64,000 bases of DNA from Rhodococcus sp. 14-1411-2a (GCF_002259485.1 NZ_NPGA01000019.1:248001-312000), one strand, 5' to 3'. Shown: positions 52,701-62,762, numbered from the stretch's first letter. Numbers and translations: made by a program. Notes: generated from the letters alone by a model not told the origin.

Positions 52701-53221
52701 GCGAGAATCTTCACCAGTGTGCGCACGTTTCGGGTGGTGGTCGTGGCCTTGTACTTCGCTTTGGCGGTGGCTTTGCCAAACGTGCTGTCGGTGGTGTTGC
52801 CCTTGCGCACCTCCCAATAGAGCACGCTGTTCCCCTCGGCAATCCTTTCGAGTTCAGGGTCGAGTTCTTCTGCAAGAGCGGACAATTCGGTCAAATGGCT
52901 GTCATCGCTACCGAACACCACATAAGAATGCCAGCCTTCCCGTTCGGCGTCGAACGGGTAGGACTCCACTATCGCTCGAAGCGTCGGCACGTCCAGGACG
53001 ACAACCCAGGCCTGGTAGCCGAACGCCTGGGCGAGCGTGCTCTCCGCCTGTGCCTTGACGGCGTCGACGCGCAGCGAGGAGCCCAGCAGAACATTGCCAG
53101 TCGCCAGAACGGTGCGGACATCGGTGAAGCCGGCCGATGTCAGGGCCTCACGGAGATCGGCCATCTTGATGTTGATGCCACCGACGTTGATGCCGCGGAG
53201 CAACACGACCCACTCACTCAT
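52697..53221 (-). CDS. DUF1697 protein, 174 aa
   Basis: Start MSEWVVLLRGINVGGINIKM, the strong family signature (LLRGINVGG), followed by LREALTSAGFTDVRTVLATG and NVLLGSS. Conserved in many actinobacteria; function unknown. Its stop overlaps the ArsB-like permease start. It is divergent from the RNase P RNA gene, 58 bases away, so its promoter must lie in that short gap. Confidence 0.87.
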   Translation of the reverse strand: MSEWVVLLRGINVGGINIKMADLREALTSAGFTDVRTVLATGNVLLGSSLRVDAVKAQAESTLAQAFGYQAWVVVLDVPTLRAIVESYPFDAEREGWHSYVVFGSDDSHLTELSALAEELDPELERIAEGNSVLYWEVRKGNTTDSTFGKATAKAKYKATTTTRNVRTLVKILA

Positions 53222-53279
53222 GGGAGGAACTGTAGTTCGGTTCCCGGCTGGCGCGGCTCGCCGAGTAGAGTGTGCAACC

Positions 53280-53727
<448 letters not shown>

Positions 53728-53786
53728 ACTCACCATTTCTCCCGCAGTTCGCCTGCGGCGTCGCTCCATGGGGCACACTGGAAGTC

Positions 53787-53969
53787 ATGACCGACGACGA
53801 CACCTCCTGGTACTACGACATCACCACCAAGCAGGTCGTACAGGGCAAGCAGACCAACGCCCTCGACCGCATGGGCCCCTATCCGGACAAGGCCACCGCG
53901 GAGCAGGCGCTGAAGATAGCCGCGGCGCGCAACAAGGCCGCCGATTCCGACGACGACTGGAACAACTGA
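53787..53969 (+). CDS. SPOR-domain-like small protein, 60 aa
   Basis: MTDDDTSWYYDITTKQVVQG then KQTNALDRMGPYPDKATAEQ ALKIA pattern (a strand followed by a helix) resembles the small actinobacterial SPOR-like proteins. It is soluble and acidic at both ends (ADSDDDWNN). It starts 59 bases after rnpB and two bases before the RNB ribonuclease, with which it is probably co-transcribed. Function unknown. Confidence 0.8.
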   Translation: MTDDDTSWYYDITTKQVVQGKQTNALDRMGPYPDKATAEQALKIAAARNKAADSDDDWNN

Positions 53970-53971
53970 CG

Positions 53972-55402
53972 GTGCTGCTCACCCGGCTGAGGGCTCCGGG
54001 CTTCGACTTCGAGGCCATCAGATCCGAGTTCGCGCTCACCGAAACTTTCGACGCAGACGTGATGCGCGAGGCGATCGAAGCACGAGACCTGCACGCCGAC
54101 AGCAGAATCGACCGCACCGACATTCCGTTCGTCACCATCGACCCACCCGGCTCGAAGGACCTCGACCAAGCCGTACACATCGAGAAGACGTCCAACGGGC
54201 TGGTGGTGCACTACGCGATCGCCGATGTGGGCGCACTGGTGACGCCCGGGGGAGCGCTCGATGCCGAAACCCGTCGACGCGGCCAGACGTTCTACCTCCC
54301 CGACGGATCCGTGCCGTTGCATCCACGAGAGCTGTCGGAAGGTTCGGGCAGCCTGCTGGAGGGGCAGACTCGCTGCGCCGCGCTGTGGACCATCGAACTC
54401 GACGACGTCGGCGAGGCGGCCGCGTGGACCGTCACCCGCGCCCTGGTGCGCTCTGTTGCACGGCTCGACTACGCCGCGGTGCAGGCTGACGTCGAAACAG
54501 GCACACCGCACCCCTCCATCGCGGCATTGGCGGAGTTCGGGGCACAGCGCGCGGCCGCAGCCAGGCGGCGCGGGGCAATCGACATCACACTGCCCGAGCA
54601 GGAAGTGACGCCGCACGGAAAAGGGTGGCGCATCGATCTGCAGCCCCGCACGGCAGTGGACGGGTGGAACGCCGAGGTGTCGCTCTTGACGGGGATGTGC
54701 GCCGCCAGAATCATGCTCGACGCCGGAATCGGCCTCGTCCGCACACTCCCACCCGCGCCCGCCGAGGCCGTGGAGACGTTGAAGAAGACAGCAACCGCGC
54801 TCGGAATCGACTGGCCGGCAGGGGCATCGGCCGGCGCAGTGCTGGCCGGTTTGCCAACCGGTGAGCCGTCGACACTGGCGATGATGACCCAGGCGACCGG
54901 TTTGCTGCGTGGTGCGGACTACCGCGCGTTCGATCGCACCACCACCCCTGCCGACAGCGACGAATCGGTGGAACATTCTGGAATCGGTGCCCCGTACGCC
55001 CACGTGACGGCACCACTGCGGCGGCTGTCCGATCGATTCGCCACCGAGGTGTGCCTGGCGGTCGTCGCCGGAACTCCGATACCGGACTGGGCCGCGCAGG
55101 CATTGCCGGAGCTGCCTGCAATCATGCGCGGATCGGATTCCGCGGCATCGAAAGTGGACCGCGCCTGCATCGACCTCACCGAAGCGCACGTACTCAAAGA
55201 CCGAGTGGGCGAGCAATTCTCAGCGGTCGTACTGCGCGGTGCCGAGGGCAAGCGGGATGCCGAGGTGTTGGTGTCCGAACCGATCGTCCTCGGCAAGTGC
55301 GACGGGGAACCGCCCGCGGGGGAGTCGGTGAAGGTCCGGTTGATCCGGGCCGACACCGACTCGCGCGCAGTACGATTCGACTACTCGGCGGTCACGGCCT
55401 GA
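53972..55402 (+). CDS. RNB-domain ribonuclease, 476 aa
   Basis: RNase II-like 3'-5' exoribonuclease core. The catalytic loop is PFVTIDPPGSKDLDQAVHIE, where the usual final DD reads DQ; metal aspartates before it are kept. Downstream motifs: LPDGSVPLHPRELSEGSGSL, then EVSLLTGMCAARIMLDAG and PYAHVTAPLRRLSDRFATE, the family's RNA-binding motif. No S1 or cold-shock domain, so it is the short actinobacterial form. GTG start two bases after the SPOR-like gene. Its tail overlaps the convergent peptidase gene by 11 bases. Confidence 0.87.
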   Translation: MLLTRLRAPGFDFEAIRSEFALTETFDADVMREAIEARDLHADSRIDRTDIPFVTIDPPGSKDLDQAVHIEKTSNGLVVHYAIADVGALVTPGGALDAETRRRGQTFYLPDGSVPLHPRELSEGSGSLLEGQTRCAALWTIELDDVGEAAAWTVTRALVRSVARLDYAAVQADVETGTPHPSIAALAEFGAQRAAAARRRGAIDITLPEQEVTPHGKGWRIDLQPRTAVDGWNAEVSLLTGMCAARIMLDAGIGLVRTLPPAPAEAVETLKKTATALGIDWPAGASAGAVLAGLPTGEPSTLAMMTQATGLLRGADYRAFDRTTTPADSDESVEHSGIGAPYAHVTAPLRRLSDRFATEVCLAVVAGTPIPDWAAQALPELPAIMRGSDSAASKVDRACIDLTEAHVLKDRVGEQFSAVVLRGAEGKRDAEVLVSEPIVLGKCDGEPPAGESVKVRLIRADTDSRAVRFDYSAVTA

Positions 55403-56348
55403 AACGATCCGTCGCCTCGACGAGGTGATGCACGATGCCGGGCTCGGCCGCAGAATGACCGGCATCGTCGACGATCACCAGATCTGCTGAGGGCCAGGCC
55501 TTGTGCAGTGCCCACGCGCTCGTTGCCGGGCACACGACGTCGTAGCGGCCCTGCACGATGACACCGGGAATGCCGTCGAGCAGGTGGGCGTCGCGCAGCA
55601 GTTGATTCTCTTCGAGAAAGCAGTTGTTCCGGAAGTAGTGGTTCTCGATACCAGCGAACGCCAGTGCGAACCGTGCATCCGAATTGGACTGCACTGCATC
55701 CGGTTTGGGCAGCAGGTAACTCGTCGCTGCCTCCCAGGTGGACCATGCCACCGCAGCTCGCGTCGCGGCTTCGTGGTCCTCGGACATCAGCTGCCGGTGA
55801 TACGCCTCGACGAGATTGCCGTCGCGCTCGTCTTCCGGAATGGGTTCGAGAAACTTCTCCCACAGATCGGGGAAGATGTGGCCTGCCCCGCCGCCGTAGT
55901 ACCAGGCGATCTCCGACGGACGCACGAGAAAGATTCCCCGTAGTACGAGCCCACGCACACGATCACGGTGCGACTGCGCGTACGCCAGGGACAGCGTCGA
56001 GCCCCACGAACCGCCGAACACAAACCACGTGTCGATACCCAGGTGCTCGCGGAGCTTCTCCATGTCCGAGATCAACCGGTCGGTGGTGTTGACCGACAGA
56101 TCTGCACCGTCGGCAATGTGCGGGGTCGACTGCCCGCAGCCGCGCTGATCGAACAACACGATTCGATAGGCCTGCGGGTCGAAATACCTGCGCTGCAACG
56201 GATTGGTGGCACCGCCCGGACCGCCGTGCACGAACACCACCGGCGCACCGTCGGGATTGCCGGAGACCTCCCAGTAGATCTGTTGGCCGTCGCCGACATC
56301 GAGGTGGCCGGTCTCCGCCGGATCGATTTCGGGGTAGAGGGTCCGCAT
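55392..56348 (-). CDS. pip: Proline iminopeptidase, 318 aa
   Basis: Alpha/beta hydrolase removing N-terminal proline from peptides. Motifs: VFVHGGPGGATNPLQRRYF (oxyanion HGGPGG), VLFDQRGCGQSTPH, the nucleophile Ser in FGGSWGSTLSLAYAQ, Asp in VQGRYDVVCP and His in DDAGHSAAEPG. The sequence EIDPAETGHLDVGDGQQIYW at the start is that of cytosolic PIPs. ATG 56348 lies one base after the stop of the upstream lipoprotein gene, so they form an operon. Confidence 0.92.
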   Translation of the reverse strand: MRTLYPEIDPAETGHLDVGDGQQIYWEVSGNPDGAPVVFVHGGPGGATNPLQRRYFDPQAYRIVLFDQRGCGQSTPHIADGADLSVNTTDRLISDMEKLREHLGIDTWFVFGGSWGSTLSLAYAQSHRDRVRGLVLRGIFLVRPSEIAWYYGGGAGHIFPDLWEKFLEPIPEDERDGNLVEAYHRQLMSEDHEAATRAAVAWSTWEAATSYLLPKPDAVQSNSDARFALAFAGIENHYFRNNCFLEENQLLRDAHLLDGIPGVIVQGRYDVVCPATSAWALHKAWPSADLVIVDDAGHSAAEPGIVHHLVEATDRFRP

Positions 56349-56349
56349 C

Positions 56350-56796
56350 TCAGAAGCCCACCAGACCGGACGCGAGGTCCGGAATGTCGAGCGATCGGAT
56401 GGCCTCGTCTCGTACGTCCGAACAGGTTTCCGTCGTGATGTCGTCGATGATCGCTCGGTCCTGCACCACCTGAAGATTGATGACGCCGCTCTGCGCCGCC
56501 CAGGTCTGCACGAGAATGTTGAGCCCGCCGCGACCAAGGGTGGGCCCTTGGACGCGCCAATTGGACAGCTGCGCTTCGAGATCGGTGCACAGCTGCTGCT
56601 TCTGCGCGTCGGTGATCGCTGCGCCCGCAGGCGGTGCGGTGACCGTCGGGGTCGGTGCGACCGTCGTGGTGGACGACGAACCGGTGTTGGTGGTGTCGGT
56701 GCTGCATGCAGTCGCTACGACGAGAAGCGCAGCCGCGCCTGCCAATGCGACTGCGCTTCTTCCTGCAATGGACGTCGTACCCCGTCTGATTGTCAT
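56350..56796 (-). CDS. Secreted lipoprotein, 148 aa
   Basis: Signal peptide with arginines at the start (MTIRRGTTSIAGR), a hydrophobic core, and lipobox LVVATAC|S. A threonine/proline-rich linker follows (STTTVAPTPTVTAPPAGAA), then a helical domain with two cysteines (QQLCTDLEAQ, TETCSDVRDEA) probably bridged. Resembles conserved actinobacterial lipoproteins of unknown function. Stop lies one base from pip's ATG. Downstream of panB by 42 bases, same strand. Confidence 0.78.
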   Translation of the reverse strand: MTIRRGTTSIAGRSAVALAGAAALLVVATACSTDTTNTGSSSTTTVAPTPTVTAPPAGAAITDAQKQQLCTDLEAQLSNWRVQGPTLGRGGLNILVQTWAAQSGVINLQVVQDRAIIDDITTETCSDVRDEAIRSLDIPDLASGLVGF

Positions 56797-56838
56797 GGCC
56801 CCGAGTGTGCCACCCGAACTCCGGCGAGGCGAGAACGA

Positions 56839-57690
56839 TCAGTAGCTGTGTTCGGGACCGGGGAAGACTCCCGATCGCACCTCGGACATGTACGTCGTTG
56901 CCGCGGTCCGCAGTGAATCGCCGACGTCGGCGAACTTCTTCACGAACTTCGCGGTCTTGCCATTGGTGTATCCGGCCATGTCCTGCCACACCAGTACCTG
57001 CGCGTCGCATTCGTTGCCCGCGCCGATACCGACCGTCGGAATGGTCAGCTTGCGGGTCACCTGGCCGGCGATGTCGGCGGGAACCATCTCCATGACGACG
57101 GCGAATGCTCCCGCCTCTTGGACTGCGATGGCGTCGGCCACGAGCTGCTCGGACGCATCTCCGCGACCCTGGACGCGGAAACCGCCGAGGGTGTTGACGC
57201 TCTGCGGGGTGAAGCCGACGTGGGCCATCACCGGGATGCCCGCGGCGGTGATCGCAGCGATCTGGGCGGCCACGCGCTCGCCGCCTTCGAGCTTGACTGC
57301 GCCTGCGAGCCCTTCCTTCATGAACCGAACTGCGGTCTCGAGGGCCTGCTGCGGCGAGGCCTCGTACGTGCCGAAGGGCAGATCTGCCACGACGAGGGCG
57401 TGCGGTGCGCCGCGGACCACTCCGCGAACCAACGGAAGAAGCTCGTCCACGGTGATCGGCACGGTGGTGTCGTAGCCGTAGACGACGTTTGCCGCCGAAT
57501 CGCCGACGAGGAGAACAGGTACGCCGGCTTCCTCGAAGATGCGGGCGCTGGAGTAGTCGTATGCGGTGAGCATTCCCCAGCGCTCACCGTCGGCTTTCAT
57601 CTGCAGAAGGTGGTGGGTGCGGGTCTTGCGGGTCAACGCGGTGGAGGGTGCTTCCTGGGCAGATCCGCCGTACACAGCAGTTTCGGACAT
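56839..57690 (-). CDS. panB: Ketopantoate hydroxymethyltransferase PanB, 283 aa
   Basis: First committed step of pantothenate (vitamin B5) synthesis: methylene-THF plus ketoisovalerate gives ketopantoate. TIM-barrel motifs: [38 protein letters not shown], metal-binding [14 protein letters not shown], and [37 protein letters not shown] 57690 has AGGGAC upstream. Length as in M. tuberculosis, where panB also lies next to the TAP-like hydrolase (nadE is inserted here). Confidence 0.95.
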   Translation of the reverse strand: MSETAVYGGSAQEAPSTALTRKTRTHHLLQMKADGERWGMLTAYDYSSARIFEEAGVPVLLVGDSAANVVYGYDTTVPITVDELLPLVRGVVRGAPHALVVADLPFGTYEASPQQALETAVRFMKEGLAGAVKLEGGERVAAQIAAITAAGIPVMAHVGFTPQSVNTLGGFRVQGRGDASEQLVADAIAVQEAGAFAVVMEMVPADIAGQVTRKLTIPTVGIGAGNECDAQVLVWQDMAGYTNGKTAKFVKKFADVGDSLRTAATTYMSEVRSGVFPGPEHSY

Positions 57691-57808
57691 CTTTGTCCCT
57701 TTCTGGTCCTCGAGGCCCGCTCGGCGGGTCCCCGGGATGGGGTGTGATGACGTGCTCGAGTCTGCCACTGCGCGCGAACTGCCGGGAAGCTACCGGCAGT
57801 GCAATTCG

Positions 57809-59539
57809 TCACACCTCGTCGAGCGTCGCGTGGTCCCGCCAGCCGTTGGTGATCGGCATGCGGCGATCGCGACCGAACGCACGAGAGGTGACCTTGGTAC
57901 CGATCGGGTACTGGCGCCGCTTGTATTCCGACGCATCGACCTTGCGCAGAATGTCCGCGACCACCGCCGCGTCGAACCCGGCCGCCACGATGTCCGCAAA
58001 CCCTTGGTCGTGATCGACGTAGCGAAACACGATGGCGTCCAGTTCGTCGTAGTCGGGCAACGAGTCGGTATCGAGCTGGCCCGGCCGGAGCTCGGCGGAC
58101 GGCGGCTTGTCGATGCTCGACTCCGGTATCGGAGGGATGTCACCACGGTCGGCAGCGGACTTGTTTCGCCACCGCGCCAGATCCCACACGAGCGACTTCG
58201 GCACGTCCTTGATCGGAGCGAAGCCGCCGACGGCATCCCCGTAGATCGTCGAATAGCCCACGGCCAGCTCGGATTTGTTACCGGTGGCGAGCACCAGATG
58301 GCCGAAGCTGTTCGACAGTGCCATCAACACCATGCCCCGGCAGCGGGCCTGAATGTTCTCCTCGGCCAAGCCGGTCAGATGCAGCTGGTCGACGTAGCAG
58401 GCCACCATGTTCGCAATGGGCTCGACGCGGAAATGGATACCGGTGCGCGACGCGAAATCCTCTGCGTCGGTGCGGGAGTGACCCGACGAGTACGTCGAGG
58501 GCATCGACACTCCGTGTACCGCGTCGTGGCCGAGGGCGTCGACTGCGATGGCGGCGACCACCGCAGAATCTATCCCGCCGGACAATCCGAGAGCCACCGA
58601 ACGAAAACCGTTCTTGTGCACATAGTCTCGTAGTCCGGTCACCAGTGCGCCCCACACTTGTTCCTCGGTGCTCGCTATCTCTGCGAGGTACGGCTCGGCT
58701 CGCTGCCAGCCGGTGATCGCGACGTCGGGCAGCGGTATCCGGTCGATGCTCCAGCCGGGTACCGCCGCGGCGTCCGGACCCGGATCGGCGGGCGCATCGA
58801 CGTCGACGATCAACAGATGCTCGACGAACTGCGGGGAGCGGCCCCAGGTGGAACCGTCCGGCCCGACGACGAAGCTCGCCCCGTCGAACACCAGCTCGTC
58901 CTGTCCACCGACCACGTTGACGTAGGCGATCGGGGCACCGATCTCGGTGGCTCGGCGCGCGGCGATGGAGCGGCGCACCTCGTCCTTTCCTTGCTCGAAA
59001 GGGCTGGCGTTGAGGCAGAGCAACATGTCGACTCCGGCTGCCCCGTAGGCCGGCACCGGCCCGCCCGGCTGCCAGATGTCCTCGCAGACAACGACACCGA
59101 GCCGCAGGCCGTTCACCGTCGTGATGCTCAGGCCGGATCCCGGAGCGAAGTAGCGGGCCTCGTCGAACACCCGGTAGGTGGGGAGCGAGTGCTTGTCGTA
59201 TCGAGTGGCAACCCGTCCATCGGTGATCACTGCCGCGCTGTTCCGCGAGCCCTCGGCGTCGCGATCGAGGTAACCGACCACCACGATGCGGTCGCCGCAC
59301 CCGGCACTGTCCAAGGCGGCAGCCAGCTCGGTGAGGGCGCGAGCCGATGCGGCGGCGAACGACGGTCGCAGAGCCAGATCCTCGACGGGGTATCCGGTCA
59401 GCGCCATCTCCGGGAACACCACCACGTTGGCACCGTCGTGGGCCGCGCGGACCGTCCACTCGACGATGGCTGCGGAGTTCGCCGCAAGATCGCCGACGAC
59501 GGAGTTGATCTGGGCGAGGGCGAGTCGAAGTGCCTGCAC
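57809..59539 (-). CDS. nadE: Glutamine-dependent NAD+ synthetase NadE, 576 aa
   Basis: Makes NAD+ from deamido-NAD+, ATP and glutamine. N-terminal nitrilase domain triad: Glu44 in VFPEMALTGYP, Lys116 in YDKHSLPTY, Cys152 in VVVCEDIWQ. C-terminal synthetase with P-loop GLSGGIDSAVVAAIA and SSGHSRTDAEDF, TGNKSELAVGYSTIYGD. At 576 residues it is shorter than the 679-residue M. tuberculosis protein, a different subtype. GTG start (MQALRLALAQ). Divergent from the exported hydrolase by 81 bases. Confidence 0.93.
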   Translation of the reverse strand: MQALRLALAQINSVVGDLAANSAAIVEWTVRAAHDGANVVVFPEMALTGYPVEDLALRPSFAAASARALTELAAALDSAGCGDRIVVVGYLDRDAEGSRNSAAVITDGRVATRYDKHSLPTYRVFDEARYFAPGSGLSITTVNGLRLGVVVCEDIWQPGGPVPAYGAAGVDMLLCLNASPFEQGKDEVRRSIAARRATEIGAPIAYVNVVGGQDELVFDGASFVVGPDGSTWGRSPQFVEHLLIVDVDAPADPGPDAAAVPGWSIDRIPLPDVAITGWQRAEPYLAEIASTEEQVWGALVTGLRDYVHKNGFRSVALGLSGGIDSAVVAAIAVDALGHDAVHGVSMPSTYSSGHSRTDAEDFASRTGIHFRVEPIANMVACYVDQLHLTGLAEENIQARCRGMVLMALSNSFGHLVLATGNKSELAVGYSTIYGDAVGGFAPIKDVPKSLVWDLARWRNKSAADRGDIPPIPESSIDKPPSAELRPGQLDTDSLPDYDELDAIVFRYVDHDQGFADIVAAGFDAAVVADILRKVDASEYKRRQYPIGTKVTSRAFGRDRRMPITNGWRDHATLDEV

Positions 59540-59620
59540 TGCGCCCACGCTAGTGCTCGCACGACGTCCCCGCCGGGCAGCGAGAGCGGCGCGCTCGAAA
59601 GACCTGGCACGATCGTGTCC

Positions 59621-61189
59621 ATGAGAACGCGCACCAGGAAGTCGGCCGTGGCGATGTCGGCCGTGGCCGTGGTGCTCGCAGGCTGCTCCGGCCCCGAGCC
59701 CACCGCCACACCGGAGAACTCCGCGGTGCCCGACGCCTCGTCGCCGGCATCGGTCGCCGGCCCGATTCCCTCGGGGCTCGAGGCGTTCTACACGCAGACG
59801 CTGGAGTGGGAGTCCTGCGACAGCTACAACACCGACGGCAGTGAACTGGGAAGAGCCGTCGAGTGCGCGATGGTGACTGTGCCGTTGGATTATGCAGACC
59901 CCGAGGGCAAGACGATCGAGGTCGCCATCTCGCGAACGGAGGCGACGGGCGAGAAGATCGGGTCGGTACTGATGAACCCGGGCGGGCCCGGGTCGTCGGG
60001 GCTCTACCTCGCCGGGCAGGCGGAAGGCACCGCCGTCGCCGATCGCTTCGATCGGATCGGCTTCGACCCGCGCGGGATCGGAGCATCCGATCCGGAGGTG
60101 CGATGCCTGACATCCGAGGAGGTCGACGAGGAACGTCGCGAACCCGATGTGGACGTCAGCCCCGAGGGCATCGCGGCGACCGAGGCCGAACATCGGGACT
60201 ACGCCGCGCAGTGCGTCGAGCGCACCGGGGCGGACGTGCTCGAACACGTCGGCACCCGGGAAGTGGTGCGCGACATGGACGTCATCCGTGCGGTTCTCGG
60301 CGACGAGAAACTGACCTACATCGGTTACTCCTACGGCACCCGAATCGGGACCGCGTACGCCGAGGAGTTCCCGTCCAACGTGCGCGCAATGGTGCTCGAC
60401 GGTGCGCTCGATCCGGACCAGTCACCCGTCGACGAAGCCGTCGCCCAGGGCGCGGCATTCCAGACCGCGTTCGATCAGTTCGCCGCCGACTGTGCACAGA
60501 CCGACACCTGCCCGCTCGGAACCGATCCGGCCCAGGCCGTCGAGCAGTTCCGATCGCTGGTCGACCCGCTGATAGACCAGCCGGCCGAGACGACCGACCC
60601 TCGCGGTCTCAGCTACGACGACGCGATCACCGGTGCCCAGCAGGCGCTGTACTCGCAGCAGCTGTGGCGTCTGCTGCGGGCCGGATTGAACGAACTGCGC
60701 GACGGCAGGGGCGACACCCTGCTCCGGCTCGCCGACACCTACTCCGGACGGCTCGAAGACGGCAGCTACACCAACATCGACGACGCGTTCAACGCTGTTC
60801 GCTGCGTCGACGGCCCGCCGACCACCGATCGCGCCGAGGCCGACGCGGCGGACGTCAGGTTCCGCGCCGCCGCGCCGTATCTGGACGACGGCCGGGCGAC
60901 GGGCAACGCGCCGCTCGACCTGTGCGCCTTCTGGCCGGTGCCGAACACGAGCGAACCGCACATCGTCGACGTCGAGGGACTGCCGACCCTGGTGGTGGTC
61001 TCGACGACCGACGATCCGGCCACGCCGTACCAGGCAGGTGTGGAGTTGGCTGCTCAGCTGCGCGGCGATCTGGTGACCTACGAGGGCACCCAGCACACGG
61101 TCGCCTTCTCGGGCGTCGAGTGCATCGACGATCCGTTGGTGAACTATCTTGTCGATCTGGTTCCGCCGGGGGACGGATTGCGGTGCTGA
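59621..61189 (+). CDS. Exported TAP-like alpha/beta hydrolase (CaeA/Hip1 family), 522 aa
   Basis: Lipoprotein signal (RTRTRKSAVAMSAVAVVLAGC|SG), so anchored in the cell envelope. Hydrolase core: GSVLMNPGGPGSSGLYLAG, the nucleophile Ser in YIGYSYGTRIGTAYAEEFP, and C-terminal TAP-like domain with TLVVVSTTDDPATPYQAGVE (Asp) and GTQHTVAF (His). Homologue of Rv2223c/Rv2224c next to glnA2 and panB; Rv2224c is the protease Hip1/CaeA. Only one copy is present here. Substrates are peptides or esters. Confidence 0.88.
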   Translation: MRTRTRKSAVAMSAVAVVLAGCSGPEPTATPENSAVPDASSPASVAGPIPSGLEAFYTQTLEWESCDSYNTDGSELGRAVECAMVTVPLDYADPEGKTIEVAISRTEATGEKIGSVLMNPGGPGSSGLYLAGQAEGTAVADRFDRIGFDPRGIGASDPEVRCLTSEEVDEERREPDVDVSPEGIAATEAEHRDYAAQCVERTGADVLEHVGTREVVRDMDVIRAVLGDEKLTYIGYSYGTRIGTAYAEEFPSNVRAMVLDGALDPDQSPVDEAVAQGAAFQTAFDQFAADCAQTDTCPLGTDPAQAVEQFRSLVDPLIDQPAETTDPRGLSYDDAITGAQQALYSQQLWRLLRAGLNELRDGRGDTLLRLADTYSGRLEDGSYTNIDDAFNAVRCVDGPPTTDRAEADAADVRFRAAAPYLDDGRATGNAPLDLCAFWPVPNTSEPHIVDVEGLPTLVVVSTTDDPATPYQAGVELAAQLRGDLVTYEGTQHTVAFSGVECIDDPLVNYLVDLVPPGDGLRC

Positions 61190-61252
61190 CGTGCTACCTC
61201 ACCACCTGGAAAGTCTGCTGAGAGTTTCACGAAGTGAGACCGAATTCACGAT

Positions 61253-61268
61253 GTAACACAGATTTAAC
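61253..61268 (+). promoter_or_regulatory. GlnR-box-like sequence before glnA2
   Basis: GTAAC-N6-TTAAC at 61253-61268, similar to the first part of a GlnR site (gTnAC-N6-GaAAC), 23 bases before the glnA2 start. Only the first half-site fits well. Confidence 0.25.
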
Positions 61269-61291
61269 TCCGTTTGCTTACTCTCGCGTTC

Positions 61292-62632
61292 ATGGATCGT
61301 CAAAAGGAATTCGTGCTCCGGACCCTCGAAGAGCGCGACATTCGTTTCGTCCGCCTCTGGTTCACCGACGTCCTCGGGTACCTCAAGTCGGTGGCCATCG
61401 CCCCCGCCGAGCTCGAAGGGGCTTTCGACGAGGGAATCGGTTTCGACGGTAGCGCCATCGAAGGATTCGCTCGCGTGTCCGAGGCCGACACCGTGGCCAA
61501 GCCCGATCCGTCGACGTTCCAGATTCTGCCGTGGTCCACCAGCAAGGGCCACCAGCACTCGGCGCGGATGTTCTGCGACATCGCCATGCCCGACGGCTCG
61601 CCGTCCTGGGCCGACTCGCGCCACGTGCTGCGTCGCCAGTTGAGCAAGGCCGCGGACCTCGGGTTCAGCTGCTACGTGCACCCCGAGATCGAATTCTTCC
61701 TGCTCAAGGACGCCCCGCAGGACGGCTCACCGCCGACCCCGGCCGACAACGGCGGTTACTTCGACCAGGCCGTCCACGACTCGGCTCCGAACTTCCGCAG
61801 GCACGCCATCGACGCGCTCGAATCGATGGGAATCTCGGTCGAGTTCAGCCACCACGAGGCCGCACCCGGCCAGCAGGAGATCGACCTCCGCTACGCCGAC
61901 GCACTGTCGATGGCCGACAACATCATGACCTTCCGCTACGTGGTCAAGGAGGTTGCCATCGAAGAGGGTGTGCGCGCGACGTTCATGCCCAAGCCGTTCA
62001 GCGACCAGGCCGGCTCGGCGATGCACACGCACATGAGCCTGTTCGAGGGCGATGCCAACGCGTTCCACAACCCGGACGATCCGATGCAGCTCTCGGAGAC
62101 CGGCAAGTCGTTCATCGCCGGCATCCTCGAACACGCCAACGAGATCAGCGCCGTGACCAACCAGTGGGTCAACTCCTACAAGCGACTCGTGCGCGGCGGC
62201 GAAGCACCGACCGCTGCATCCTGGGGACCGGCGAACCGCTCGGCACTGATCCGCGTGCCGATGTACACCCCGAACAAGGCATCCTCGCGGCGCGTCGAGA
62301 TCCGTAGCCCGGACTCGGCCTGCAACCCGTACCTGGCATTCGCGGTGCTGCTCGCGGCCGGTCTTCGCGGAATCGAGAAGGGCTACACCCTGCCGCCCGA
62401 GGCCGAGGAAGACGTGTGGGCGTTGACCTCCGCCGAGCGTCGCGCCATGGGGTACAAGGAGCTACCGGGCAACCTCGATCAGGCCTTGAACGCGATGGAA
62501 GGCTCCGAACTGGTCGCCGAAGCACTGGGCGAGCACGTCTTCGACTTCTTCCTCCGCAACAAGCGTCGCGAGTGGGAGGAATACCGCAGTCACGTCACGC
62601 CGTACGAGCTGAAGGCCTACCTGGGTCTTTAA
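61292..62632 (+). CDS. glnA2: Glutamine synthetase GlnA2, 446 aa
   Basis: Ligates ammonium to glutamate. Type-I fold without the long alpha-type insertions: FVRLWFTDVLGYLKSVAIAP, IGFDGSAIEGFARV, metal site EIEFFLL, then HHEAAPGQQEIDLRYADAL, MPKPFSDQAGSAMHTHMSLF and RVEIRSPDSACNPYLAFAVL. Length 446 as in M. tuberculosis GlnA2. No Shine-Dalgarno sequence, probably leaderless. Upstream is the TAP-like hydrolase, downstream glnE, 130 bases away, which controls GS adenylylation. Confidence 0.93.
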   Translation: MDRQKEFVLRTLEERDIRFVRLWFTDVLGYLKSVAIAPAELEGAFDEGIGFDGSAIEGFARVSEADTVAKPDPSTFQILPWSTSKGHQHSARMFCDIAMPDGSPSWADSRHVLRRQLSKAADLGFSCYVHPEIEFFLLKDAPQDGSPPTPADNGGYFDQAVHDSAPNFRRHAIDALESMGISVEFSHHEAAPGQQEIDLRYADALSMADNIMTFRYVVKEVAIEEGVRATFMPKPFSDQAGSAMHTHMSLFEGDANAFHNPDDPMQLSETGKSFIAGILEHANEISAVTNQWVNSYKRLVRGGEAPTAASWGPANRSALIRVPMYTPNKASSRRVEIRSPDSACNPYLAFAVLLAAGLRGIEKGYTLPPEAEEDVWALTSAERRAMGYKELPGNLDQALNAMEGSELVAEALGEHVFDFFLRNKRREWEEYRSHVTPYELKAYLGL

Positions 62633-62762
62633 CAGCACGGCGTCGTCATGGGCTACGTTCTACTCGATCCTTCAATGGTAGTTCCGATGCCGACGCGAGC
62701 ACCCTCGCGCCGCTGTGTACTGACGACGAGGTAATTCTGTGGCATCCCGAGGTGGATTGTAG

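Noticed and set aside
57809-60247. Long N-terminal extension of NadE
   Set aside because: It would run through the divergent hydrolase gene; the nitrilase domain begins at the GTG at 59539.
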